From Klebsiella michiganensis (GTDB taxonomy: Bacteria; Pseudomonadota; Gammaproteobacteria; Enterobacterales; Enterobacteriaceae), in NCBI RefSeq assembly GCF_002925905.1, contig NZ_PRDB01000001.1, forward strand, positions 1,302,001 through 1,366,000: DNA of 64,000 bases, written 5' to 3'. The notes beneath the pieces are model-generated. The model saw only the letters and a list, made by a program, of their open reading frames with translations, had not been told where the DNA came from and did no database searches. Every line of letters starts with the position of its first letter. The stretch's first letter is position 1. A program made the position numbers and the translations under genes. Shown here piece after piece: positions 30,961 through 43,740 of this stretch.

Positions 30961-31527
30961 GTGGCAATGTCAGTACCCGCAATTTTTCTTGACCGTGATG
31001 GCACGATTAACGTCGATCACGGCTATGTCCATGAAATCGACAACTTTGAATTTATCGATGGCGTCATTGACGCAATGCGTCAATTAAAGGAGATGGGCTA
31101 CGCGCTGGTGCTGGTGACCAACCAGTCCGGTATCGCCCGCGGTAAGTTTACTGAAGAGCAGTTTGAAACGCTGACGGAGTGGATGGACTGGTCGCTGGCC
31201 GATCGCGGCGTTGATCTGGATGGCATCTATTATTGTCCGCACCACCCGCAGGGAACCGTTGAAGAGTTTCGCCAGACCTGCGACTGCCGCAAGCCGCATC
31301 CAGGGATGCTGATTTCGGCGCGCGACTATCTGCATATTGATATGGCGGCTTCATTTATGGTTGGCGATAAAGTCGAAGATATGCAGGCAGCTCTGGCGGC
31401 CAATGTCGGCACGAAAGTATTAGTGCGCACCGGCAAGCCGGTGACCCCAGAAGCCGAAAGTGCCGCTGATTGGGTACTTAATAGCCTGGCAGACCTGCCG
31501 GATGCTATCAAAAAGCAGCAAAAATAA
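30961..31527 (+). CDS. gmhB: D-glycero-beta-D-manno-heptose-1,7-bisphosphate 7-phosphatase, GTG start
   Basis: HAD-family phosphatase in ADP-heptose synthesis for the lipopolysaccharide inner core. The protein is 188 aa. Motif I is FLDRDGTIN (nucleophile and acid Asp), and a Cys/His zinc site is formed by YYCPHHP and CDCRKPHPG; the later Asp pair is in MVGDKVEDM. Start GTG at 30961 after CAGGAG. A second heptose-pathway gene, gmhA, is at 50613. Its stop is ~50 bp before the rRNA promoter region, with no terminator seen. Confidence 0.96.
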   Translation: MAMSVPAIFLDRDGTINVDHGYVHEIDNFEFIDGVIDAMRQLKEMGYALVLVTNQSGIARGKFTEEQFETLTEWMDWSLADRGVDLDGIYYCPHHPQGTVEEFRQTCDCRKPHPGMLISARDYLHIDMAASFMVGDKVEDMQAALAANVGTKVLVRTGKPVTPEAESAADWVLNSLADLPDAIKKQQK

Positions 31528-31550
31528 GCGTTATGTATAAAAGGTGAGCG

Positions 31551-31572
31551 GTTGAAATAAAATTGCATTTTA
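31551..31572 (+). promoter_or_regulatory. UP element of rrn P1
   Basis: A+T-rich tract just upstream of the P1 -35 hexamer, containing GAAATAAAATTGCATTTTA, at the position where the RNA polymerase alpha subunit binds at ribosomal promoters. Called by position and composition only. Confidence 0.6.
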
Positions 31573-31576
31573 CCGC

Positions 31577-31604
31577 TTGTCACCGCCGAATAACTCCCTA
31601 TAAT
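31577..31604 (+). promoter_or_regulatory. rrn P1 promoter
   Basis: -35 TTGTCA (31577-31582), 16-bp spacer, -10 TATAAT (31599-31604), followed by the GC-rich discriminator GCGCTCCC typical of growth-rate and ppGpp-regulated rRNA promoters. About 290 bp upstream of the 16S gene. Confidence 0.9.
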
Positions 31605-31685
31605 GCGCTCCCACTGACACGGCAGATGTGAATCACTTCACAAACAACCCGGTCGGTTGAAGAGAAAAAATCCTGAAATAACGGG

Positions 31686-31713
31686 TTGACTCTGAAAGAG
31701 GAAAGCGTAATAT
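31686..31713 (+). promoter_or_regulatory. rrn P2 promoter
   Basis: -35 TTGACT (31686-31691), 16-bp spacer, -10 TAATAT (31708-31713), ~110 bp downstream of P1 as in E. coli rrn operons. The whole 31528-31895 stretch carries promoters and leader RNA and no protein gene. Confidence 0.85.
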
Positions 31714-31751
31714 ACGCCACCTCGCAACGGTGAGCGAAAGCCGCGTTGCAC

Positions 31752-31763
31752 TGCTCTTTAACA
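31752..31763 (+). promoter_or_regulatory. rrn antitermination boxA
   Basis: TGCTCTTTAACA exactly matches the rRNA boxA that recruits NusB-S10 to make polymerase resistant to Rho. The following AGACAATCTGTGTG (from 31771) is complementary to sequence after the 16S 3' end (CACACAGATTGTCT around 33463-33476), forming the RNase III processing stem. A boxA-like GCTCTTTAAAAA also precedes 23S. Confidence 0.9.
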
Positions 31764-31895
31764 ATTTATCAGACAATCTGTGTGGGCACTCAAAGTGACA
31801 TGGATTCTTAACGTCGCAAGACGAAAAATGAATACCAAGTCTCTGAGTGAACATACGTAATTCATTACGAAGTTTAATTCACGAGCATCAAACTT

Positions 31896-33435
<1,540 letters not shown>

Positions 33436-33506
33436 CCTTAAAGAACCTGCCTTTGTAGTGCTCACACAGATTGTCTGATGAAAATGTAGCAGTAAAAAAT
33501 CTCTGC

Positions 33507-33583
<77 letters not shown>

Positions 33584-33665
33584 AATTCGCTCCCGTGCTG
33601 CGTTGTGAAATAACTCGCATACTTCAGTATGCTTCGTTCTTCCACGCCTTGCCCGGAATCGAATT
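33584..33665. repeat. 82-bp imperfect palindrome between tRNA-Ile and tRNA-Ala
   Basis: Begins AATTCG (33584) and ends CGAATT (33665), the base immediately after tRNA-Ile. Its apex GCATAC-TTCA-GTATGC (33617-33632) is a perfect stem; arms share partial complementarity throughout (for example AAGGCGTGGAAGAACGAAGC on one strand versus the other arm). It fills nearly the whole tRNA-tRNA gap. In reverse complement it shares GCAAGGCG and AGCATACTGAAGTATG with the element at 36906-37027. Confidence 0.65.
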
Positions 33666-33689
33666 ACGGTAAATGAGATTAACTACGAT

Positions 33690-33765
33690 GGGGCTATAGC
33701 TCAGCTGGGAGAGCGCCTGCTTTGCACGCAGGAGGTCTGCGGTTCGATCCCGCATAGCTCCACCA
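33690..33765 (+). tRNA. alaV: tRNA-Ala (TGC)
   Basis: 76 nt beginning GGGGCTATAGCTCAGC and ending AGCTCCACCA, with anticodon TGC at 33723-33725 and T-loop GGTTCGATCC. Second spacer tRNA of the rRNA operon. Confidence 0.98.
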
Positions 33766-33943
33766 TCTTTACTGCACAACACAAGAAAACTTCAGAGTGT
33801 ACCTGAAAAGGTTCACTGCGAAGTTTTGCTCTTTAAAAATCTGGATCAAGCTGAAAATTGAAACGACACACTGTTTAAGTGTGTTCGAGTCTCTCAAATT
33901 TTCGCGACACGACGATGTTTTACGAAACATCTTCGGGTTGTGA

Positions 33944-36849
<2,906 letters not shown>

Positions 36850-36905
36850 ACAACGCCGAAGATGTTTTGGCGGATTGAGAGATTTTCAGCATTGATTCAG
36901 AGTTG

Positions 36906-37027
36906 AGTACGCAATAATTTGCGCAGCAGCAAGGCGACAAGCGAAGGAAAAGAAGGAGCATACTGAAGTATGTGACTGACTTTGCGAGCGCGGGCAACGC
37001 GGCTGATGCGATAAAGAATTGCGTACT
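36906..37027. repeat. 122-bp imperfect palindrome inserted between 23S and 5S rRNA
   Basis: AGTACGCAAT (36906-36915) pairs perfectly with ATTGCGTACT (37018-37027), and the apex is CATAC-TGAA-GTATG (36959-36972). The arms in between are partly complementary (GCGCAGCAGC against GCGGCTGATGCG, for example). The 23S-5S spacer is 192 bp, about 100 bp longer than the usual E. coli spacer, and this element accounts for the excess. Confidence 0.75.
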
Positions 37028-37041
37028 GAGCACAAAGAATT

Positions 37042-37161
37042 TGCCTGGCGGCGACAGCGCGGTGGTCCCACCTGACCCCATGCCGAACTCAGAAGTGAAA
37101 CGCCGTAGCGCCGATGGTAGTGTGGGGTCTCCCCATGTGAGAGTAGGGAACTGCCAGGCAT
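37042..37161 (+). rRNA. rrfH: 5S ribosomal RNA
   Basis: 120 nt from TGCCTGGCGGCGACAGCGC to GGGAACTGCCAGGCAT, with complementary 5' and 3' ends forming helix I. Contains the conserved CCATGCCGAACTCAGAAG loop B/C region. Confidence 0.98.
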
Positions 37162-37214
37162 CAAATTAAGTAGTAAGCCGGTGCATAAATCCGGTGGTTA
37201 CAGAAGTATTCGGT

Positions 37215-37291
37215 GGAGCGGTAGTTCAGTCGGTTAGAATACCTGCCTGTCACGCAGGGGGTCGCGGGTTCGAGTCCCGTCCGTTCCGCCA
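37215..37291 (+). tRNA. aspU: tRNA-Asp (GTC), distal gene of the rRNA operon
   Basis: 77 nt beginning GGAGCGGTAGTTCAGTC and ending CCGTTCCGCCA; anticodon GTC in CTGTCAC. It lies 53 bp after 5S and before the operon terminator, so it is cotranscribed with the rRNA. Identical over all 77 nt to the tRNA-Asp at 46645. Confidence 0.98.
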
Positions 37292-37298
37292 CTTATTA

Positions 37299-37329
37299 AA
37301 AGCCCTGAGCATTTGCTCAGGGCTTTTTC
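37299..37329 (+). terminator. rRNA operon terminator
   Basis: AAAGCCCTGAGC and GCTCAGGGCTTT form a 12-bp perfect stem around a 4-nt ATTT loop, followed by a T-rich tract (TTTTTCTTT). It follows tRNA-Asp by 8 bp. Confidence 0.93.
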
Positions 37330-37454
37330 TTTGCCTGTCGCTTTATTATTGCTTTTTTAGCAAAAATCCTCTGCGTTTAGCGCTCTTTTTCTCAATCCTC
37401 TCGTTGGTCATAATTACCCTCGTTAACCGATATGAATGAATAAAGAGGAAAATC

Positions 37455-38258
37455 ATGACAATCCCTGCATTTGGTCTTGGGACCTTCCGTCTGAAAGATG
37501 ACGTGGTTATTGCATCTGTAAAAACGGCGCTTGAGCTTGGCTATCGCACCATTGATACCGCGCAAATCTATGATAATGAAGCTGCTGTGGGTCAGGCTAT
37601 TGCTGAAAGCGGCGTTGCGCGCGATGAACTGTTCATCACCACCAAGATCTGGATTGAAAATCTCAGCAAAGACAAGCTGATCGCCAGCCTGAAAGAGAGC
37701 CTGCTGAAGCTGCGGACTGACTATGTCGACCTGACGTTAATCCACTGGCCGTCGCCAAACGATGCCGTTGCCGTCGAGGAGTTTATGGCCGCGCTGCTGG
37801 AAGCGAAAAAGCAGGGGTTGACCCGTCAGATTGGTATTTCTAACTTCACCATTCCGCTGATGGAGCGGGCAATTGCCGCCGTTGGCGCAGAGAATATCGC
37901 GACCAACCAGGTTGAACTCTCTCCGTACCTGCAGAACCGTAAAGTGGTTGATTGGGCGCGTGAACACGGTATTCATATCACCTCTTACATGACGCTGGCC
38001 TACGGTAAGGCGCTGAAAGATGAAGTGATTGCACGTATTGCAACGAAACATAATGCCACGCCGGCACAGGTTATCCTGGCCTGGGCAATGGGCGAAGGTT
38101 ATGCGGTAATTCCGTCTTCGACGCGGCGCGAAAACCTGGCAAGCAACCTTAAAGCTCAGGATCTGCAGCTTGATGAAGACGATCGCCAGGCGATCGCCGC
38201 CCTGGACTGCAACGATCGTCTGGTTAGCCCGGACGGTCTGGCGCCTGAATGGGACTAA
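37455..38258 (+). CDS. dkgB: 2,5-diketo-D-gluconate reductase B (aldo-keto reductase)
   Basis: NADPH-dependent aldo-keto reductase of 267 aa, active on methylglyoxal and other aldehydes in E. coli. The catalytic tetrad is visible: D34, Y39 (DTAQIYDNE), K64 (TTKIWIE) and H97 (LIHWPSP). The C-terminal cofactor segment [17 protein letters not shown] binds the 2'-phosphate of NADPH. Ribosome-binding site AGAGGAAAATC precedes the ATG. It is a single gene between the rRNA operon and yafC, as in E. coli. Confidence 0.96.
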   Translation: MTIPAFGLGTFRLKDDVVIASVKTALELGYRTIDTAQIYDNEAAVGQAIAESGVARDELFITTKIWIENLSKDKLIASLKESLLKLRTDYVDLTLIHWPSPNDAVAVEEFMAALLEAKKQGLTRQIGISNFTIPLMERAIAAVGAENIATNQVELSPYLQNRKVVDWAREHGIHITSYMTLAYGKALKDEVIARIATKHNATPAQVILAWAMGEGYAVIPSSTRRENLASNLKAQDLQLDEDDRQAIAALDCNDRLVSPDGLAPEWD

Positions 38259-38288
38259 TCTAATCCCCCTCTGTACTCTACAACCCTC

Positions 38289-39191
38289 TTACAGCTCCTT
38301 CGGGAGCTGTTTTACATGTTCGCTAAGAAAGTCGATAAAGGCTCTGATCCGCGTGCTTACGGCTCTGTCGCTGTAGTAAACCGCGCTAAACGGCATTTCA
38401 ACCGGCAGCCGTTTATCAGCCAGCAGCTCGACAAACGCCCCTTCAGCAATTTCCTTATCCACCATATAGTCCGACAGACAGGCGATTCCGTTACCGGCCA
38501 GGCACAGCTGCTTGAGCGTTTCTCCGCTATTGGAAGATATCTCGCTTTCGATTTCCAGCAGCTGGCCATCGCAGCAGGAGACTGGCCAGGTATTCAATGA
38601 AACAGGTTCGCTAAAACCGAGGCATTGATGATTTTTTAGCTCAGCGACGCTTTGCGGCGTTCCATGGCGAGCGAGATAGTCCGGTGAAGCGATTATTTTG
38701 CGGTAGCTATTAAACAATGGCCTGGCGCGCAGGCTGGAATCGGTCAGCGTGCCGGCGCGGATCGCGACGTCAACTTTCCGCTCAATCAGATTGATAAAGG
38801 TTTCGGACGAGACCAGAGTAAGGCTCATCTCTGGATAACGCTCACGGAAGGGTTTTATCAACGGCATCAGAAAATGCAGTATCACCGGCGTCGCGGCATC
38901 AACCCGTAATAGTCCTCTTGGCGTCGTACGACTCTCCAGAAGTTCATTTTCGGCAGCGGCCATCTCCTGAAGCACAACCTGCATGCGACGGAAATAACGC
39001 TCTCCTTCTTCGGTCAGGCTTAGCTGACGGGTCGTACGGTTAAGCAGGCTCACGCCGAGCTTTGATTCCAGCTTTTTCACCGCCCGGCTGACGGCGGAAT
39101 TGGCCTGACCTAGCTGTTCCGCTGCGCGGCTAAAGCTGCCGCTCTCGACCACGGCGACAAAAATGGCGATTTCTTCTGAGGTAGCTCTCAT
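38289..39191 (-). CDS. yafC: LysR-family transcriptional regulator YafC
   Basis: Predicted DNA-binding regulator of 300 aa. The N-terminal winged helix-turn-helix (about 1-60) contains [38 protein letters not shown], the classic LysR signature, followed by a periplasmic-binding-protein-like effector domain (about 90-290). The effector is unknown. It is divergent from the MFS transporter gene at 39296 with a 104-bp gap, the usual geometry for a LysR protein controlling its neighbour. E. coli YafC (304 aa) differs at the C-terminal tail. Confidence 0.9.
   Translation of the reverse strand: MRATSEEIAIFVAVVESGSFSRAAEQLGQANSAVSRAVKKLESKLGVSLLNRTTRQLSLTEEGERYFRRMQVVLQEMAAAENELLESRTTPRGLLRVDAATPVILHFLMPLIKPFRERYPEMSLTLVSSETFINLIERKVDVAIRAGTLTDSSLRARPLFNSYRKIIASPDYLARHGTPQSVAELKNHQCLGFSEPVSLNTWPVSCCDGQLLEIESEISSNSGETLKQLCLAGNGIACLSDYMVDKEIAEGAFVELLADKRLPVEMPFSAVYYSDRAVSTRIRAFIDFLSEHVKQLPKEL
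38291..38313. terminator. Terminator after dkgB, overlapping the 3' end of yafC
   Basis: ACAGCTCC-TTCG-GGAGCTGT (38291-38310) is a perfect 8-bp stem with an extra-stable TTCG loop followed by TTTT for plus-strand transcripts. The same bases encode the last codons of yafC on the minus strand, so the terminator is built into coding sequence. Confidence 0.8.
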
Positions 39192-39295
39192 TATTGCACC
39201 TGTGGCAAAATTCTATTGATACTTTGGCTATTTTTGTTATTAAAGCATCTCTTCATACTACGTGTCATCTTAATCATGTTGATACGGAGTACATT

Positions 39296-40486
39296 ATGCC
39301 GCTGGCGCTACTTGCCTTAACTATCGGTGCCTTTGCTATTGGCACGACCGAATTTGTCATTGTGGGCCTGGTGCCCACCATTGCAGAACAACTTGCTATT
39401 TCGCTACCCTCTGCGGGGCTGTTGGTTTCTATCTATGCGCTCGGCGTGGCGATTGGCGCCCCGGTGCTCACCGCGCTGACCGGGCGTATGCCGCGTAAGC
39501 AACTGCTGCTGGCGTTAATGGCGCTGTTTACCGCCGGTAACCTGCTGGCCTGGCAGGCGCCGGGTTATGAAACTCTGGTTCTGGCACGCCTGCTGACGGG
39601 ACTGGCGCACGGGGTATTCTTTTCGATCGGATCGACAATTGCGACCAGCCTGGTCCCGAAAGAGAAAGCGGCTTCGGCGATTGCGATTATGTTTGGCGGT
39701 CTGACCGTTGCGCTGGTGACCGGCGTACCATTGGGCACCTTTATCGGCCAACACTTTGGCTGGCGCGAGACGTTCCTTGCCGTGTCGATCCTTGGCGTAA
39801 TCGCATTAATGAGCAGCCTTATCCTGGTGCCGAATAACATTCCCGGTCGTGTCAGCGCCGGTTTGCGCGCCCAGCTCCAGGTTCTGACTCATCCCCGTTT
39901 ACTGATAATCTATGCCATTACGGCTTTGGGATATGGCGGCGTATTCACCGCTTTTACCTTCCTGGCGCCGATGATGCAGGATCTTGCCGGATTTAGCCCG
40001 GCGGCCGTTAGCTGGATCCTCCTGGGCTACGGTGTTTCTGTAGCGGTGGGCAACGTATGGGGCGGAAAGCTGGCGGATAAGCATGGCGCCGTGCCCGCGC
40101 TGAAGCTGATTTTTGCCGCCCTGGTTGCTTTACTGCTGATCTTTCAGTTTACGGCCAGCATTCAGTATGCGGCGCTGGCGACGGTACTGGTGATGGGCAT
40201 CTTCGCATTCGGTAACGTTCCGGGTCTGCAGGTATACGTTGTGCAGAAAGCGGAGCAGTATACTCCAGGCGCGGTTGACGTTGCCTCAGGCCTGAATATT
40301 GCCGCCTTTAACATCGGGATTGCCTTAGGATCGGTGATTGGTGGGCAGACGGTAGAACATTATGGTCTGGATCAGACGCCCTGGATTGGCGCGCTGATAG
40401 TTCTGGTCGCGCTGTTGCTGGTGGTTCTTAGCGGCCGGCTCGATAAGCCTCAGCGCTGTGCTACGGTTCTTTCCGTAGAAGGATAA
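39296..40486 (+). CDS. MFS transporter, DHA1 (drug:H+ antiporter)-type, AraJ/YdhP-like
   Basis: A 396-aa inner-membrane protein with about twelve hydrophobic segments. N-terminal IGAFAIGTTEFVIVGLVPTIAEQL is characteristic of the AraJ/YdhP/NepI group of major-facilitator exporters; motif A-like LTALTGRMPRKQLLL lies between segments 2 and 3, and GVPLGTFIGQHFGWR is motif C/D-like. The ATG at 39296 is chosen because GGAG (39285-39288) is well placed and the protein then starts at the first membrane segment; an in-frame extension to 39194 is rejected. E. coli K-12 has no gene here between yafC and yafD. Likely controlled by the divergent LysR gene yafC; substrate unknown. Confidence 0.88.
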   Translation: MPLALLALTIGAFAIGTTEFVIVGLVPTIAEQLAISLPSAGLLVSIYALGVAIGAPVLTALTGRMPRKQLLLALMALFTAGNLLAWQAPGYETLVLARLLTGLAHGVFFSIGSTIATSLVPKEKAASAIAIMFGGLTVALVTGVPLGTFIGQHFGWRETFLAVSILGVIALMSSLILVPNNIPGRVSAGLRAQLQVLTHPRLLIIYAITALGYGGVFTAFTFLAPMMQDLAGFSPAAVSWILLGYGVSVAVGNVWGGKLADKHGAVPALKLIFAALVALLLIFQFTASIQYAALATVLVMGIFAFGNVPGLQVYVVQKAEQYTPGAVDVASGLNIAAFNIGIALGSVIGGQTVEHYGLDQTPWIGALIVLVALLLVVLSGRLDKPQRCATVLSVEG

Positions 40487-40529
40487 AGGTTTCTGGCAAA
40501 TTGCATTGAAAGTGTATACAAAAATCCCT

Positions 40530-40573
40530 ATAACAGAAGGACCAGCTGCAGTCTCGGGCTGGTTTCCTGTTAT
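40530..40573 (+). other. Stem-loop in the yafD 5' region
   Basis: ATAACAGAAGGACCAGC (40530-40546) is nearly complementary to GCTGGTTTCCTGTTAT (40558-40573) around an 11-nt loop. It lies just before the yafD ribosome-binding site GAGG (40575-40578). It could act as an attenuating terminator for the upstream MFS transcript or as a translational control element; no clear T-run follows. Confidence 0.5.
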
Positions 40574-40582
40574 CGAGGTTTG

Positions 40583-41389
40583 ATGCCTAAATTGCGAAAG
40601 AATACCTATGCCATGCGCTACGTCGCCGGACAACCCGCGGAGAGAATCTTACCTCCGGGGTCGTTTGCTGGCATGACTCCGGCTTTTCCGGCCGGGGTAC
40701 CGTTAAGTTCGGATGAGAAAATCCGCGTGCTGGTGTGGAACATCTTCAAACAGCAGCGCGCAGAGTGGAAATCCGTGCTTAATAATTTCGGTAAAGATGC
40801 GCACCTGGTGTTATTACAGGAAGCGCAAACCACGCCTGAGTTAGTGAAATTCGCCACCTCCAATTATCTGGCCGCTGACCAGGTTCCGGCACTGGTGCTT
40901 CCGCAGCATCCTTCCGGCGTGATGACGTTAGCTTCCGCCCACCCCATTTACTGCTGCCCACTGCGCGAGCGCGAGCCTATCCTGCGGCTGGCAAAGTCAG
41001 CGTTGGTCACCGTTTACCCGTTACCGGATACCCGGCTGCTGATGGTGGTAAATATCCACGCGGTCAACTTTAGTCTTGGCGTGGATGTCTACAGCAAGCA
41101 GCTGCTGCCGATTGGCGACCAGATTGCCCATCACAGCGGGCCGGTGATAATGGCGGGTGACTTTAACGCCTGGAGTCGTCCGCGAATGAACGCTTTGTAT
41201 CGCTTTGCGCGTGAAATGTCGCTGCGCGAAGTCCGCTTCTCTGACGATCAGCGCCGCCGTACTTTTGGCCGCCCGCTTGATTTTGTGTTCTACCGGGGGT
41301 TAAGCGTGCACGATGCTTCCGTGCTGGTGACCCGCGCGTCCGACCACAACCCGCTACTAGTTGAATTCAGTCCCGGCAAGCCTGATTAA
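40583..41389 (+). CDS. yafD: YafD, endonuclease/exonuclease/phosphatase family protein
   Basis: A 268-aa protein of the EEP (DNase I-like) metal-dependent hydrolase fold. Motifs: [22 protein letters not shown] (metal-binding Glu), [19 protein letters not shown] (Asp/Asn) and the terminal [12 protein letters not shown] (catalytic Asp-His). The substrate is unknown; E. coli yafD has been reported to be sigma-E dependent and linked to virulence traits in septicaemic strains. The start at ATG 40583 is set by GAGG four bases upstream; E. coli begins at an equivalent site about three codons later. Confidence 0.92.
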   Translation: MPKLRKNTYAMRYVAGQPAERILPPGSFAGMTPAFPAGVPLSSDEKIRVLVWNIFKQQRAEWKSVLNNFGKDAHLVLLQEAQTTPELVKFATSNYLAADQVPALVLPQHPSGVMTLASAHPIYCCPLREREPILRLAKSALVTVYPLPDTRLLMVVNIHAVNFSLGVDVYSKQLLPIGDQIAHHSGPVIMAGDFNAWSRPRMNALYRFAREMSLREVRFSDDQRRRTFGRPLDFVFYRGLSVHDASVLVTRASDHNPLLVEFSPGKPD

Positions 41390-41400
41390 TTAAGGTATGT

Positions 41401-41424
41401 CAGGCCTGCCATGGGGCAGGCCTG
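41401..41424 (+). other. Perfect palindromic hairpin between yafD and yafE
   Basis: CAGGCCTGCC-ATGG-GGCAGGCCTG (41401-41424) is a 10-bp perfect stem with a 4-nt loop, 12 bp after yafD. No T-run follows. It could protect the yafD 3' end or limit read-through into yafE, which starts 50 bp later. Confidence 0.6.
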
Positions 41425-41473
41425 CGTATGCATGGTGCTGCCTTTATTACTCAAAAAACCGAAGGATAATGCA

Positions 41474-42244
41474 ATGACAACACGCTCTCATCATGACAAC
41501 GTCGAAAAACAGTTTGGCTCACAGGCCAGCGCCTACCTGAGCAGTGCCGTACACGCTTCAGGGCGCGATCTGCAGCGACTGGCCGAACGGCTGGCGGACT
41601 TCCCTCAGGCCCACGTGCTGGATATGGGATGCGGTGCCGGACACGCCAGCTTTGCGGCGGCAGGGCAGGTTGCCCAGGTAACGGCATATGATTTATCCAG
41701 CCAGATGCTGGAGGTGGTGGCTCAGGCCGCAAGGGATAAAGGTTTTGCTAATATTGCCACGCAGCAGGGCTATGCCGAATCTTTGCCTTTCGCTGATGCC
41801 AGCTTTGATGTCGCGATCAGCCGTTATTCTGCGCATCACTGGCATGATGTTGGCCAGGCATTGCGTGAAGTGAAGCGGGTGCTGAAACCGGGCGGAGTGA
41901 TGATTATTATGGATGTGATGTCGCCCGGCCATCCTGTTCGCGACGTCTGGCTGCAGACGGTTGAGGCGCTGCGCGATACCTCCCATGTTCGCAACTACTC
42001 CAGCGGCGAATGGCTGACAATGGCGAGTGAGGCCGGTTTGGTGATAAATCATCTGCTGACCGATCGCCTGCCTCTGGAGTTCAGCTCCTGGGTCGCGCGG
42101 ATGCGGACGCCAGCGGCGCTGACGGCAGCGATTCGTTTATACCAGGAGAGCGCATCGGCGGAGGTCAAAGCCTATTTTGCATTGCAGCAGGATGGTTCTT
42201 TCACCAGCGATACGATTATGTTTGAGGCCCATAAGGCCATCTAA
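41474..42244 (+). CDS. yafE: YafE, predicted SAM-dependent methyltransferase
   Basis: A 256-aa class I methyltransferase (Methyltransf_11/UbiE-like). Motif I VLDMGCGAGHASF binds SAM, followed by VTAYDLSSQMLEVV (acidic loop), AESLPFADASFDVAISRYSAHHW and LREVKRVLKPGGVMIIMDV (motif III). The substrate is unknown. ATG 41474 is chosen because AAGGA at 41462-41466 fits and the sequence starts MTTRSHHDNVEKQFGSQA like E. coli; the longer reading frame would run through the hairpin at 41401-41424. A terminator follows. Confidence 0.93.
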   Translation: MTTRSHHDNVEKQFGSQASAYLSSAVHASGRDLQRLAERLADFPQAHVLDMGCGAGHASFAAAGQVAQVTAYDLSSQMLEVVAQAARDKGFANIATQQGYAESLPFADASFDVAISRYSAHHWHDVGQALREVKRVLKPGGVMIIMDVMSPGHPVRDVWLQTVEALRDTSHVRNYSSGEWLTMASEAGLVINHLLTDRLPLEFSSWVARMRTPAALTAAIRLYQESASAEVKAYFALQQDGSFTSDTIMFEAHKAI

Positions 42245-42258
42245 CGCAGAGATAAAAC

Positions 42259-42285
42259 AAAAGGCACCGCATGGGTGCCTTTTTT
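42259..42285. terminator. Terminator between yafE and mltD
   Basis: AAGGCACC (42261-42268) pairs with GGTGCCTT (42274-42281), loop 5 nt, with T6 on the plus strand (42280-42285) and an A-rich left side that would give a T-tract on the minus strand. It can serve both convergent genes. Confidence 0.88.
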
Positions 42286-42301
42286 AATGCCTGCTGAATC
42301 A

Positions 42302-43669
42302 TCAGGATTCCGGTCTGTCGCTGTTTTTCACAAACAGCGTCAGCTGATCGCCAGGTTTCAGGTTGCCGGTATCGCTGTTCCAGCGCATCACATCGCGAAT
42401 GTTCACGCCATGGCGTTTCGCAATGCTCGACAAAGAGTCGCCCTTACGCACGCGATAGGTAATGCTATCGCTATTGTTTGCCAGACGTTCAGCGCTGCTG
42501 CCTGCGCCAATCACCAGATTCTGACCGACCTTCAGGTTAGAACCGCGAATACCGTTCCACTGCTGCAGATCTTTCGTTGATACGCCGAGACGCGATGCAA
42601 TGCCGGAGATGGTGTCACCGGAGCGCACCTGGTAGCTGCGGCTGGTCAACGGCTTGTTATCAGCCAGCAGCGTCGGCTGCACGGCGGCAATATCACCGGA
42701 GGCCAAAGACTCACGCAGTTGCGCCGCATGCTTCTGCGGTACCAGTACGTAATTCGGCCCGTTCGCGCCCAGAGTCGACCCCTTAACGCCTGCATTGAAC
42801 GTTTTCAGCTTGCTGACGGGCATTCCTGCCATATCCGCTAGCTGTGAAATCTCAACCGGACTGTCGAGACGTACACGCGCCAGGGCACGGCTTTCGTCTG
42901 CTGTCGGCAACCTTACGCCATACCGCTTGCTGTTCTTGAGAATATCGCTCAGGGCCAGCATTTTTGGTACGTATATTTTGGTTTCCTGTGGTAATGACAG
43001 CGACCAGAAATCGGTGGGTTTACCCCGTGATTTGTTCGCTTTGATAGCCTTCATTACCCGACCTTCGCCGCTGTTATAGGCAGCGACGGTTAACAACCAG
43101 TCGCCGTCGAACATTTTGTTCAGACGTTGCATCATGTTTAACGCTGCCGTGGTTGAGGCAACGATGTCACGACGCGCATCGTAACTGCGGGTCTGTTTCA
43201 AACCATAATTGCGCCCGGTGCTCGGAATGATCTGCCAAATGCCTGCGGCATTGGCGCCAGACGTTGCGTGCGGGTCAAAAGCGCTCTCCACTATGGGTAG
43301 TAATACCAGTTCCATTGGCATGTTACGTTTCTTAACTTGCCCGGCTATCCAGTACATATACGGCTCTGCCCGTAAAGTTACATCGTGGAGATAGCTCTTA
43401 TTTCTTAAGTACTTCTGTTTTTGTTCGCGAATCCGGACGTTTTCCGGAATTCCCATCTTTAGCTCGTCGCCTATTGAAGTCCACAGATCCTGGTCTTGCG
43501 CGTAGAAGGTTCCATCATCTAACCAGCGCGCTCGACTTGTGAACTTGCTTGCTTCCCCTTGACTCGCTGCAGAAAGGCTCTGTGCGTGCTGTTGTACGGT
43601 GCCATCGTTCTTAGACGCCTGGCACCCCACCAGCAGGACAGAGGCGAGTAAAATCGCTCGTGCCTTCAT
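42302..43669 (-). CDS. mltD: Membrane-bound lytic murein transglycosylase D
   Basis: Outer-membrane lipoprotein that cleaves the MurNAc-GlcNAc bond of peptidoglycan to give 1,6-anhydro ends. Lipobox LLVGC, lipidated C16. The SLT domain (about 105-270) has catalytic E128 in LLPIVESAFDPHA, then GIWQIIPSTGRNYGL and AAYNSGEGRV. Two LysM murein-binding repeats at about 347-390 and 404-449 (YQVRSGDTISGIASRLGV and YRVRKGDSLSSIAKRHGV). The protein is 455 aa (E. coli 452). Single gene, convergent with yafE; gloB follows 71 bp upstream on the same strand. Confidence 0.96.
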   Translation of the reverse strand: MKARAILLASVLLVGCQASKNDGTVQQHAQSLSAASQGEASKFTSRARWLDDGTFYAQDQDLWTSIGDELKMGIPENVRIREQKQKYLRNKSYLHDVTLRAEPYMYWIAGQVKKRNMPMELVLLPIVESAFDPHATSGANAAGIWQIIPSTGRNYGLKQTRSYDARRDIVASTTAALNMMQRLNKMFDGDWLLTVAAYNSGEGRVMKAIKANKSRGKPTDFWSLSLPQETKIYVPKMLALSDILKNSKRYGVRLPTADESRALARVRLDSPVEISQLADMAGMPVSKLKTFNAGVKGSTLGANGPNYVLVPQKHAAQLRESLASGDIAAVQPTLLADNKPLTSRSYQVRSGDTISGIASRLGVSTKDLQQWNGIRGSNLKVGQNLVIGAGSSAERLANNSDSITYRVRKGDSLSSIAKRHGVNIRDVMRWNSDTGNLKPGDQLTLFVKNSDRPES

Positions 43670-43740
43670 GTGTGTGTCAATAGTTGCTTAAAAGACGAGC
43701 AAGGATAACGGTGAAGTCGTCTGAAGACAAGAATTAAATA

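Noticed and set aside
37194-37439. 81-codon frame spanning tRNA-Asp and the rRNA terminator
   Set aside because: Its first half is the tRNA gene itself and the rest contains the terminator; not a protein gene.
43691-43727. Inverted repeat AGACGA/TCGTCT between gloB and mltD
   Set aside because: Only six paired bases with a long loop; not a convincing terminator or operator.
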